DNA of 64,000 nt, from the IMG/VR virus record IMGVR_UViG_3300021389_000008, positions 1 to 64,000 of that record. One strand, written 5' to 3'. The notes below the pieces were generated by a model. That model did not search any database and was not told the origin of the DNA. It saw nothing but the letters and a program-made list of their open reading frames with translations. The DNA comes from a virus. Below, piece after piece: positions 39,648-48,800 of this stretch (position 1 is its first letter; every line of letters begins with the position of its first letter). The position numbers and the translations under genes were made by a program.

Positions 39648-39795
39648 TTTTTTCTCCTGAAAAAATTAGTTATTTTTTAATAAAATTATGTTAATTCTAG
39701 TTGTCTAGAATATGAATCATTATGTAGTCTGTCCACTCACTATGTGGGTCGCTGTCTCACTGTCGACAACCTTGATTTGTCTTTTATTTAGACAA
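39648..39795 (-). other. Long untranslated leader with hairpins upstream of the 544-aa gene
   Basis: This 148-base gap is the longest in the window. A CTAAATA element at 39791-39785 would give a leader of about 130 bases, far longer than at other late genes. A hairpin TTCTAG-ACAA-CTAGAA and a GTCG/CGAC-based fold are visible, followed by an AT-rich stretch and CAGGAG. No open reading frame or tRNA is seen. It may regulate translation of the fibre gene. Confidence 0.45.
39785..39791 (-). promoter_or_regulatory. Late promoter CTAAATA
   Basis: GTCTAAATAAAAGAC, just after the stop of the 84-aa gene. It is the only late-type element in the long gap before the 544-aa fibre gene. Confidence 0.45.
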
Positions 39796-40050
39796 TTAGA
39801 ATGTTCCACCATCGAGGATGGTAGTTGTAGTCCACTTGTCTGAAGCTGCATCATATGATAACAATCCGTTATCAGTTTCTGTTGCATCTACGTCTGCAAG
39901 TTCATTGATAGATTTTGCAGTGATGTCTGAACCACCTGCTACAGAAGCTGCGTTACCTACTGCGACTTGTTTCGCACGTAAGTTACTTCCACCTTGTACT
40001 CTGCCACCTATTGTTGCGACTCTGCTTAATGTTCCTTTAATATTGCTCAT
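39796..40050 (-). CDS. Short fibre-region protein ending in DGGTF (84 aa)
   Basis: An 84-residue Ala/Gly/Thr-rich protein. KSINELADVDATETDNGLLS followed by YDAASDKWTTTTILDGGTF is a motif widely found near the N- or C-terminus of phage tail fibres (the L-x-DV-D pattern). It ends DGGTF like the 544-aa protein. GGGAG precedes the ATG, and it overlaps the preceding gene by four bases. Confidence 0.78.
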   Translation of the reverse strand: MSNIKGTLSRVATIGGRVQGGSNLRAKQVAVGNAASVAGGSDITAKSINELADVDATETDNGLLSYDAASDKWTTTTILDGGTF

Positions 40051-40379
40051 CTTGTAACTCCCGGCGTAATTATAGCTTGTCCCTCAACAACACGTGTCTT
40101 GAGACCACTACCATCAGTTGTGACCAAGTCATAAACATACCTGCCTGGACTCATAGCTGCTGTTACAGCGTCGGTGAGTGACATAGTGACCTGTCCTGAG
40201 GCCTCTGTTACAGTACAAGTAAATGTTGCTGCTACTGTACTAGATTCATAAGTTTTTCGAATTTGTCCTGTTGCAGTATACCCTGACATATTCAAAACTG
40301 CACCGTTAACATCTGTAACGTCAACAGTAATCTGAAAGTCAGCGCCTTGGTCTATGAATATATTTGCAATTATGGCCAT
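40047..40379 (-). CDS. Small beta-sandwich virion protein (110 aa)
   Basis: A 110-residue protein predicted to be all beta. DFQITVDVTDVNGAVLNMSG, YTATGQIRKTYES and PGRYVYDLVTTDGSGLKTRV follow the pattern of an Ig-like or BppU N-terminal-like domain in phage baseplates, where it often anchors fibres. No ribosome binding site is close to the ATG; TATAAATA lies five bases upstream. The gene overlaps the next one by ATGA. Confidence 0.78.
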   Translation of the reverse strand: MAIIANIFIDQGADFQITVDVTDVNGAVLNMSGYTATGQIRKTYESSTVAATFTCTVTEASGQVTMSLTDAVTAAMSPGRYVYDLVTTDGSGLKTRVVEGQAIITPGVTR

Positions 40380-40384
40380 TTAAC

Positions 40385-40392
40385 TATTTATA
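40385..40392 (-). promoter_or_regulatory. Late promoter element, leaderless arrangement
   Basis: TATAAATA followed by GTTAA and the ATG at 40379. AAAGG lies before the element and so would not be in the transcript if +1 is as in T4. Confidence 0.7.
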
Positions 40393-40397
40393 CCTTT

Positions 40398-41516
40398 TTA
40401 TGTTTTACTAAACTGTGCAGTTGGAACAGATTGGTGAATCTTCTCTACAGTGCCACTATCATTGACATACACTTTATCTAGTTTCTTTATTTGGTTTCCA
40501 TCATTTACATATATCCCTTTAACTTTAGCGATCGGCCCAATACTTCTAGTTGTACTATAATCTTGTTGGTATATGTAAGGTTGCTGTACTTGGTATGCAA
40601 CTTGATATGTAACTTGGTATGTAGTGGGTTGTCTAGCATTAGCAATATAAGGTTGTTGTGCATTCGCAATATACGGATAAGGTTGTTGTGTTATCCTAAT
40701 AACAGGGGTGTTATATGCCCTCTGTAAAATGTAAGGTGTCTGTGCATTAGCAATGTAAGGTGTCTGTGCATTTACAGGATTCCTATATGTAAATGGACTC
40801 CTATTCTGATACGTAAACGGTGTTTGTGCATTAGCAACTGCAGTACTAGGTTGTCTATGTTGATAGGTGAACGGTGTCTGTGCATCAGCAGTAAATGGAT
40901 ACGTTTGTATCGCTGGTTGTTGATGATTATAATTCCTATCTGATATTACAGGGTATGTAGTAGGTTGTCTAGCATTAGCAATATAAGGTTGTCTAGCTTC
41001 TCTAGTATATGTAAACGGGGTTTGTCCTTGTCGTGCATATGTGAATGGATGTCTATAAGACACCTGTGTTTGTGCAACACCTTGTCTAGAATACGTTGTC
41101 GGGTGTTGATATGCAACTTGATATATAGCAGGTTGTCTATGTTGATAAGTAGACGGTTGCTGTGAAGTAGTCGGACTCTGAAGCTGATACGTAGAAGGTT
41201 GTTGGTTTATATACGGAGCATTTTGTTGTATAGATACCTGTATTTCTTTTTGTGCAGTTCTAGAATATGTAAATGGACTCTGATAAGTCGTCTGTGCTTG
41301 AGCATTTGTAGTATATGGGTAAGTACCGATAACAGGTGTCCTATAACTAGCAGGGTGTTGATACGTAACCTGATAATCTTGCTGTCCGATAGCAGGATAT
41401 GAATACGTAGCTGGTTGTTGTGCTATAGCAGGTACAGGTCTTTGCCCTTCAGTTTCCACATTCAACGTTTGTTGGAATGTGAAAGGGTTATTTTGTTGTG
41501 TAAATCCTATAGCCAT
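40398..41516 (-). CDS. Degenerate modular repeat protein (372 aa)
   Basis: A shorter member of the repeat family. Residues 1-320 contain the same modules as the 735- and 559-aa proteins (NAQTPFTYQNRSPFTYRNPV, QQPYPYIANA, GTYP-like units) mixed with many diverged copies (QQPSTYQLQSP, HPFTYARQGQTPFTYT). Unlike its relatives it ends with two IYVNDxxxIKKL-type units (KVKGIYVNDGNQIKKLDKVY), a module known from phage tail proteins. Non-repetitive N-terminus: MAIGFTQQNNPFTFQQTL. Probably a virion fibre. Confidence 0.82.
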   Translation of the reverse strand: MAIGFTQQNNPFTFQQTLNVETEGQRPVPAIAQQPATYSYPAIGQQDYQVTYQHPASYRTPVIGTYPYTTNAQAQTTYQSPFTYSRTAQKEIQVSIQQNAPYINQQPSTYQLQSPTTSQQPSTYQHRQPAIYQVAYQHPTTYSRQGVAQTQVSYRHPFTYARQGQTPFTYTREARQPYIANARQPTTYPVISDRNYNHQQPAIQTYPFTADAQTPFTYQHRQPSTAVANAQTPFTYQNRSPFTYRNPVNAQTPYIANAQTPYILQRAYNTPVIRITQQPYPYIANAQQPYIANARQPTTYQVTYQVAYQVQQPYIYQQDYSTTRSIGPIAKVKGIYVNDGNQIKKLDKVYVNDSGTVEKIHQSVPTAQFSKT

Positions 41517-41517
41517 C

Positions 41518-43128
41518 TTAATAGAACCTCAATCGTTTAGGGGCATTCAATACTGTGTAACCTTGAACAGATGATGGTAGTCCTCCACCAACAATCCAAT
41601 TCACCCCTTGAATATCATATATTCCTTGAGTTGGGCCTTGGACATTGACTGCTTGCATATATATTACTGGTATTCCACCGATATGATTCCATGTATTGGA
41701 GCTATAACTCCAGTAAGCATATTCTATCCTATTCCACTGACCAGTAGCATTTAATCTCATAGGTTGACTTGGTTTTAATTGTATATGATTATTCACAGAT
41801 GGGTCATGTGAGTACAATCCAGTCCAAGGCATTGTTCCACCCATTCTTTGAGTTGTCTTCCAAGTTGGTGATACGCCTGGTGTCGCTTGACCCGCTAGCG
41901 CCTGAGCGGGTACGCCAACGGTCGGCGGTAAGTAAGCACCTGTTGCGCCATTTTGAGGGGAACCACTGTTAGTATTACCATCAACACCTGCTGGAGCATA
42001 GTATGTCCCAAGTGGGGCACCCATAGCGGCATATAGGTCTGTTCCGACTAGTCCCCCATACGAATAACTTTGGAAATTTCCTGTACCATGGAAATATTCT
42101 CCAATTATAGGGTCGGGATAATTATATGAGACTGCTAATTGGTTTTGTCCTGAAGCAGGAACCTGATTTGGTTGTTGATATATGTAAGGTTGTTGTAATT
42201 GGGTTTGATAACTTGCTTGGTAATTACCAGTCGCTGTATATATCACTGGTCTTTGAGCAATTGCTTGTGTAGTGAACTGATATGATGCTGGTTGTCTAAA
42301 CCCATAATTAGCTTGCACCTGAGCAATATAAGGTGATTGAGCTTGCACACTCGCCTGGGCGTTTGCTTGATATGTGTATTCTTGTATTGCTGGTTGTTGT
42401 GCAATAACTTGATATGTAGCATTCACCGCTGTTTGTCTACTTGCAATTGAAGGATTAGCATTATCAATCGTAGTTTGTCTATTTGCAATTACAGGATGTC
42501 TGTAAGACGCTGGTTGTTGAGCAGTGTTTTGTCTATTTGCAATGTACGGATATGTATAAGGTTGTTGTGTTTGTGCTACATATTGTCCATTAGCAATGTA
42601 CGGATACGGTTGCTGGGCATTAGCAGTATACTGATACGTTGTTTGATTGGTATACGTAAACGGTATCTGTTTATTAACTTGGTTTTGATAAGGTTGTTGT
42701 GCAATAACAGGATTCTGATACGGAATATTACCCTGTAGGTTATAGATACTAGGTTGCCTTGCATTAGCAATATAAGGTGTTTGAATCTGATTTTGATACG
42801 TACTCGGTTGTCTAGCGCTAGCGATATATGGTTGTTGACCATTCACTGGATTTCTATACGTACTAGGTTGTTGATTTACATAAGTAGAGGGTTGTCTACC
42901 TTGTCCAACATATGTAGCAGGAACTTGATGATTATATGGTGCTGGCGTTCGACCCTGTCTAGCATAGGTGAATGGACTTCTATTAGAATATGTAAAGGGT
43001 ACTTGTTGATTGGCAGGCTGACGAGCTATACGTTGTCTTATGATTGGTGCTGTACCAGTTGCAATAGCTTGTCCTTGATACGGTTGTTGTATCGTAGAGC
43101 CAATGTTTATATAAATTTCATCTGCCAT
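41518..43128 (-). CDS. Degenerate modular repeat protein with C-terminal tip (536 aa)
   Basis: Residues 1-340 are a degraded version of the repeat arrays (QQPYPYIANGQ, SARQPSTYQNQIQTPYIANA, RQPASYRHPVIANRQT). Copies differ far more from each other than in the 559- and 735-aa proteins. Residues 345-536 are non-repetitive; YAAMGAPLGTYYAP near 366 matches YSAFGAALGTYQSS of the 735-aa protein, so the two share a tip domain, here expanded and Gly/Pro-rich. It stops one base before the 372-aa gene. No good ribosome binding site is seen. Confidence 0.83.
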   Translation of the reverse strand: MADEIYINIGSTIQQPYQGQAIATGTAPIIRQRIARQPANQQVPFTYSNRSPFTYARQGRTPAPYNHQVPATYVGQGRQPSTYVNQQPSTYRNPVNGQQPYIASARQPSTYQNQIQTPYIANARQPSIYNLQGNIPYQNPVIAQQPYQNQVNKQIPFTYTNQTTYQYTANAQQPYPYIANGQYVAQTQQPYTYPYIANRQNTAQQPASYRHPVIANRQTTIDNANPSIASRQTAVNATYQVIAQQPAIQEYTYQANAQASVQAQSPYIAQVQANYGFRQPASYQFTTQAIAQRPVIYTATGNYQASYQTQLQQPYIYQQPNQVPASGQNQLAVSYNYPDPIIGEYFHGTGNFQSYSYGGLVGTDLYAAMGAPLGTYYAPAGVDGNTNSGSPQNGATGAYLPPTVGVPAQALAGQATPGVSPTWKTTQRMGGTMPWTGLYSHDPSVNNHIQLKPSQPMRLNATGQWNRIEYAYWSYSSNTWNHIGGIPVIYMQAVNVQGPTQGIYDIQGVNWIVGGGLPSSVQGYTVLNAPKRLRFY

Positions 43129-43129
43129 A

Positions 43130-45625
43130 TCATATCACAAACCATAGATGACCACTACTAGTACTTCCGACTGCTGTAGGTGCGCTACTTGTTATTTCAT
43201 AATCTAATGCCAAATCTATTCTCCCATCGGTAGTGGTATTGTCACCACCATCAGCGTTATCGTTATATGATAATTTAATACCATTATTATATGTAGGTGT
43301 TCCGTTTGAGACCTTTAATGTGTCTGCAACTCTATTGTCTGTGAAATATACAAAGTCGCTGGTCTCTTGTACAGAACTTGTAGTTGTACTTTGGTCGCCT
43401 GGCACCCAAGAAGAACCACTCCACACTAGTACCTGACCATTGCCTGCACCAGCAGAAACATTACTTAGGTCTTCTATACTAGCAGCACCAATTCTTCCGT
43501 CTGCTCTGGCATCTGCTCTTGCGTTTGTAAAGTACAGATTGGTTTCTTCTGTTATCCCTGAAGTTTTAAGTGTAATATTTGCACTACCATCGAATGATTG
43601 ACCTGAAATACTTCTTGCAGTAGCAAGTGTAGTTGCTGTGGCTGCATTACCGCTTGTATCTTGATTACCTGTAGTGTTTACGCCAGGAAGGTTAATAGCT
43701 TGTGTACCATCGAATGACACTCCACCAATATTTCTTGCAGTTTCCAATGCTGTAGCAGTAGCTGCGTTACCAGTAGTGTCTTGATTACCTTGAGCGTTTA
43801 CGCCAGGCAAATTGATATTTGCACTACCATCAAAAGATACACCACCAAGAGTTCTTGCAGTTGCTAAAGTTGTCGCTGTTGAAGCGTTTCCGTTCAATTC
43901 ACCATAGAAATTTGTTGAGTAGACTTTCGCCCACTTCTTAGTATCTGAACCTAAATCATATGTATTATTATCATCTGGCATGATATCTGAATCAACATCA
44001 GCACCAAAAACAATATTGTCTGTGTCTGCATCACCTAGTGTTATGTCACCGTTTGCAGTAATACTTCCAGTAGCAGTAATGTTACCACCAACATTTAAAT
44101 TCTTTGCGATTGCAACACCACCATCAACAATCAAAGCACCACTTGACAAAGATGAAGATTGTGTAGTGTTGTTTAAATTTGTTACACCAGTTACGTCTAG
44201 TATGTTTGATAATGTTGTAGCACCTGTAACACCAAGTGTACCGCTCAAGGATGCATTACTTAAAGATGTATCTCCTGTAACTCCTAGAGTTCCACCTACA
44301 GTTGTGTTTCCTGTAACTCCTAGAGTTCCACCTACAGTTGTGTTTCCTGTAACACCCAATGTACTTGATAATGTTGCAGCGCCTGTAACTCCTAATGTAC
44401 TTGATAATGTTGTAGCGCCTGTAACTCCTAAAGTTCCGCCTATTAATGCGTTAGTAGAGATGTTTGCACTACCGTTAAGGTCTAAATCACCATCGATTGT
44501 AGTACCGTCTAGTGTTGTAGCACCATCAACATCCAGCGTTCCTGTCATTGATGTATTACCAGCAACACTTAAATCTGCTCGTAATGTTGTGTTATTAAGA
44601 ACGTCTAGTGTCGAATCGATATCTGTAGCACCATCAATGTTAACACTTCCACTTAATACTGAGTTACCATCTACTTGTAGATTTGCAGCAAAGTCGGCAT
44701 TCCCACCGACAAATAATTTCTTTTTGATTCCAACACCACCATCAACAATCAAAGCACCTGTTGAAATACTTGAAGATTCTGTCGTGTTGTTTAAATTTGT
44801 TATACCAGTTACATCTAATGAACTAGATAATGTTGAAGCACCTTGAACACCAAATGTGCCTCCAACTGTTGTATTACCTGTGACACCAAGTGTACCACCA
44901 AACGTACCAGCATCGCCGACACTCAAGTCTCCAGTAAGTGTTGCATCAATACCAGCGTAATCACCACCAGTAATTGTAGCACCACTACCATCTGTAAGTG
45001 TTGGAGATGTTAATGTACCTCCAGTATGGACGGTTACATCACCATTGATTTTTGTCTTACCTTCTAACTGAATTTTGATATCAGAACTTTCACGAGAGGT
45101 TACCCTAGGGTCAACCTCACCGTTAATGATAACACCTTTTGAGTTATTATTATAGATATCACCTGTAGCAGTGGTAGACCAAAAACCTGTTGTTGAACCA
45201 GCGGCATCTGTTCCTAAGTATGAACCTGTGAATGAGAAAACGGTTACTTCATCGCCGACTGAAGCAGCAGACTGTAACTGGATTGAATTGTAAGTAGTTG
45301 CGTTAAGTATACCAAATCCACCGATAGAATATTCACTAGAAAAGTTCTTTTGTATACCATTGACATACACTTGAACTCTATTAGCTTTAAATTCTAACTC
45401 GTGATTTGCAACATCATTACCACTAAACGTGGTTTGACCTGCTGTTGCAACGAAGCGATATTCTTGGAAAAAGAATGCTTTATCTTCAATACTATTAACT
45501 GCATCGACAAGAGTTTCTTGACTCTCTGTTCTCAGACCACTTGTGTCTCCCATATCCGAAGATACTTCATTGAAGACTTGTCTGAATGTTTCTATAGTAC
45601 TGTATTGGTCTACTTGTTTAGCCAT
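43130..45625 (-). CDS. Long tail-fibre protein with collagen-like beta repeats (831 aa)
   Basis: Residues 1-150 start MAKQVDQYSTIETFRQVFNE and contain FSSEYSIGGFGILNATTYNS, a common fibre N-terminal attachment domain. The middle is made of 12-residue repeats (LGVTGNTTVGGT and variants such as LSVAGNTSMTGTLDVDGATT). Near 560-700 come three ATxLxTARxIGGVSFDGxANI units, and the C-terminus has NLYFTNARADARADGRIG. A trimeric beta-prism shaft is likely. It overlaps the preceding small gene by eight bases. Confidence 0.87.
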   Translation of the reverse strand: MAKQVDQYSTIETFRQVFNEVSSDMGDTSGLRTESQETLVDAVNSIEDKAFFFQEYRFVATAGQTTFSGNDVANHELEFKANRVQVYVNGIQKNFSSEYSIGGFGILNATTYNSIQLQSAASVGDEVTVFSFTGSYLGTDAAGSTTGFWSTTATGDIYNNNSKGVIINGEVDPRVTSRESSDIKIQLEGKTKINGDVTVHTGGTLTSPTLTDGSGATITGGDYAGIDATLTGDLSVGDAGTFGGTLGVTGNTTVGGTFGVQGASTLSSSLDVTGITNLNNTTESSSISTGALIVDGGVGIKKKLFVGGNADFAANLQVDGNSVLSGSVNIDGATDIDSTLDVLNNTTLRADLSVAGNTSMTGTLDVDGATTLDGTTIDGDLDLNGSANISTNALIGGTLGVTGATTLSSTLGVTGAATLSSTLGVTGNTTVGGTLGVTGNTTVGGTLGVTGDTSLSNASLSGTLGVTGATTLSNILDVTGVTNLNNTTQSSSLSSGALIVDGGVAIAKNLNVGGNITATGSITANGDITLGDADTDNIVFGADVDSDIMPDDNNTYDLGSDTKKWAKVYSTNFYGELNGNASTATTLATARTLGGVSFDGSANINLPGVNAQGNQDTTGNAATATALETARNIGGVSFDGTQAINLPGVNTTGNQDTSGNAATATTLATARSISGQSFDGSANITLKTSGITEETNLYFTNARADARADGRIGAASIEDLSNVSAGAGNGQVLVWSGSSWVPGDQSTTTSSVQETSDFVYFTDNRVADTLKVSNGTPTYNNGIKLSYNDNADGGDNTTTDGRIDLALDYEITSSAPTAVGSTSSGHLWFVI
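44273..44352. repeat. Exact 36-bp tandem repeat in the 831-aa gene
   Basis: Two identical 36-base units (44273-44308 and 44309-44344) plus the first eight bases of a third encode LGVTGNTTVGGT twice. Neighbouring 36-base units are diverged copies. It is a likely site of copy-number change. Confidence 0.9.
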
Positions 45626-45830
45626 GAATTTTATCTACCAGTTGTGTTAATAATGTTTTAATATCTGAAACATCTTTCTTTAAATTATTTATCTCTTCTA
45701 CTTGTCTTTTGAAGCTTTCTTTCCTAAGTTTTTGCGCCCTATAAGCATTAATATCAGTATTCACCACAGCAGTAGATTCTGAATCTCTTGCTAATGATGA
45801 ATGACCATCTACTTTCCAATATTCAGACAT
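45618..45830 (-). CDS. Small coiled-coil protein (70 aa)
   Basis: Start MSEYWKVDGHSSLARDSEST; the ATG overlaps the stop of the giant upstream gene (TAATG). The second half (RAQKLRKESFKRQVEEINNL, then KKDVSDIKTLL) is a strong coiled coil. Such a protein could connect the giant baseplate protein with the following fibre or trimerise on its own. The GATAAATA at 45693-45686 inside it may be a late promoter for the 831-aa gene. Confidence 0.75.
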   Translation of the reverse strand: MSEYWKVDGHSSLARDSESTAVVNTDINAYRAQKLRKESFKRQVEEINNLKKDVSDIKTLLTQLVDKIHG

Positions 45831-48800
45831 TATGCAAGTCCTAAACATCTAAGAGCAGATACCATAGGAATTACTGAAGTGTTTGTTGCTTTACCTACAA
45901 TCTTAACTGAGAAAGCACTAAACTCTGGCAAGTCTTCGACTGACCATTCGTTTTCTTTAAAGTTTCTAGCATCCGACTCTACTGCAGTGTCTGGCGAACC
46001 ATCACCATTAAAGTATGACCACCCTAAATCATCAAACGGTGTTGAGTCATCATTCTTCAGCACTTTATATAGTACTTCAACACCTGTAGTTTCGGGTTTA
46101 AATACATCTGCAACAACTCTTAGAGATGTAGCAGGAGTTTTTAGATTGACTTTTCTAGTGATATAAACCATTGCATTGTTATCACCATCGGGGTCTGTTG
46201 ACGGGATATAATTAGTAACAGGACTTCCTGGCTCTCCAGGCACGTCTGCAGAAGTATCAATGTTGTTAATTCTATTCAATATCGCAATAGCACCAACTGT
46301 ACCCACGTCTATGACTGGTGATATATTAGGTGTTGCTGATTGTAGTTGCAACGTACACGTAAAGGATTTCGTACTTGCCATTTCATTTTGTTCATTGATT
46401 GGCGATGCAACAACACTTGATGTTCCAAAGTATGCGTTGTCATTTAGTGTAATGAAATCTTGTGTTGAGTTCTTATCATATGCGTTCCCACCTTGGTTAT
46501 AACCTTCAGGCGAATCCATAGGTGTTCTAGTTACTGCAGCCAAAACTCTTGTCAATGGCGGAATAACATTCGGAATCATTGTGTGTATAGAATCGTAGTA
46601 GTAGTTTCTTGTTGCAAAAGAATTCGAACCACCACCTACTGTAGATTCCAAGGCACCATAACTTGATTTTAAATCATATGATGATAGGTCGGGTACTATT
46701 GTGAATGCATCGATTTCTATATTACTAATAGTACTATATCCAAGAGTTCTATTCAACTCTTCGATTGGGAACCCACCTAGAGTATCACCAACCTTATCGA
46801 TAACTATTGTACAATCCGCTGTTCCACCATCAAAGTCTGTGAATGTTAAAGTGTTACCAACAGCATGTCCTTCGCCAGGGTTCGTAATAGTAGAACTAGT
46901 GATGTTATTGTTTACAACTACAATTTCTACAGAACAACCAGTACCACTACCAGTTGTACTTGTTTGTTGTACAGTATATGTACCAGCACTTGGTGTTCCC
47001 GATACACTAGGTGTTGCAATTCGTAATACACCATTTAATGCATTACCTGTTATGCCACTTAGAATAACATTTGAATCTGACTTATACATACCATGTGAGT
47101 AGTTATATACCTTCACATAGTTTTTACCAATGTATGTTTCAATCGGGTTCGATTGCAGTTTTGTAGTTGGTAATGCATCATTTTCAAATACCAATTTTGG
47201 TGTTTTTGATTGGTTAAATACAGCCCTTTTGATTGTAAACTTGAGGTCATCTTCCTGTGTAGCAGTCCATGTTGATGCGTTCTGTGATAAGAACAATGAA
47301 CCAGCATATGGTTGTCCAGCAATTGTCTGACCTGTTGCAATATCTTTTTCACCCATTCTAGATATGAAAGCCTCATACTCATTTGAGTTAGAGTAAACTA
47401 CAAAACAATACTCAACATCTTGTTGAAGGTATACTGGTGATTCAAAAGTAAATGTTGTCGCCTTGCTTCCATCTTGTGATATGTTGACAGCAGATGGGTT
47501 CAATGTTACCACTGAGAAAGGCATTACTATTTGGCCAGGATATCCATTAACCATGTTTCTAATTTCAACAGAAACTGGGATATGTGTATCTTTAGACTGG
47601 AAGAATACATCAATTCCAGTTGCAAAGGTACCACCTGATTGTTCCACTAGGAATGATTGAGCAAGTGGGTCACCCCATCCTCTTTCCATCTCGGGGAATT
47701 GAGGTGATATATTTCGACCCGTGAAATCTCGCCAAGTGTCTATGGGTTCATTTATGACTACAGGTTCTGGCGGTGACACTGGAACGGGCGGAACAAAAAC
47801 AGGTGGCGGAGTTGTATCATTTGGTATTGGAATGAAAACAGGCGGTGATTGAATTACTGATATAACAGGAACTTCAACCTCCACGATTCTTTCAATAATA
47901 ACTTCTTCTATTAAAATCTGTGGTGGAAGTTCAATGTAAACTTCTCTAATAGGTGGTATTTCGGGAATAGGCACTGGTGGTGCAACAGTATCCCAAGGCA
48001 AGATATTCGTCCTTTCGCCAGGTTTTGTAATCTGTCTTTCGCCACTTGTTCTTTCACGAATAACTCTACCATTTCTTGTAGATGTAACTTCAGTTTGAGT
48101 TGATGTTAAATGACCCTGAGCCTGATACATACCACTACCATGTGAATTAGGTGATGATATATTACTGTAACTTGAAGTAACTCTTAATTCTCTTTGACCA
48201 GTAGGGAATTTTCCGCCTGGCAAAAAGAAGTTCGCCTTCAGTTCACCATTTTTGTCTGTCTTTGAAATTGATAGGACGGTTGTTCCACCATTATGTGAGT
48301 ATGTAGAACTAGTAGGTGCGATGAAATCATCTATTCTTTCGTTATCAAAGAAGAAATAATGGAATGTATTTGGTTTTAAGTTTGTACAATGTATCGCAAT
48401 AGTTCTAGCACGCATGAATGGTATAAGTGTTACACTTACAACTCTGTCATTTCTTGTTTCTACAAAGTCTTCAACAACACTTGTTGATACACCAGTTCTT
48501 GTTTGTGTTTCTACAGTCTCTGTAATCTCTCTTGTTACCTGAAATCCTGAAGTCCATTGACCATGTTGTGTTGGGTCTCCATTCCAAGAACCATTTGAAG
48601 TTGCTTGTACTTCAGTAGCAACCATTTCGGGTTTACCCGCCCATGTAGTCTGCCATTCGTTCCAAACGGTTCCCATAGCATTTTTATTTTCAGACACAAG
48701 TGCATCGAAGTTACCTTCTCTATTAATTCTTACTTCTGGCAATTGGTCTCTGTCTTGCCAAATATCTGTTTCGGGTGTTAACTTAACATTACCAAAGAAA

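Noticed and set aside
28829-43128. Diversity-generating retroelement acting on the repeat fibres
   Set aside because: No reverse transcriptase gene, template repeat or adenine-biased variable region is visible. Variation among units is module shuffling and silent changes instead.
43980-44846. A 288-codon plus-strand frame
   Set aside because: It mirrors the 12-residue fibre repeats of the 831-aa gene on the opposite strand. No start signals, and all supported genes are on the minus strand.
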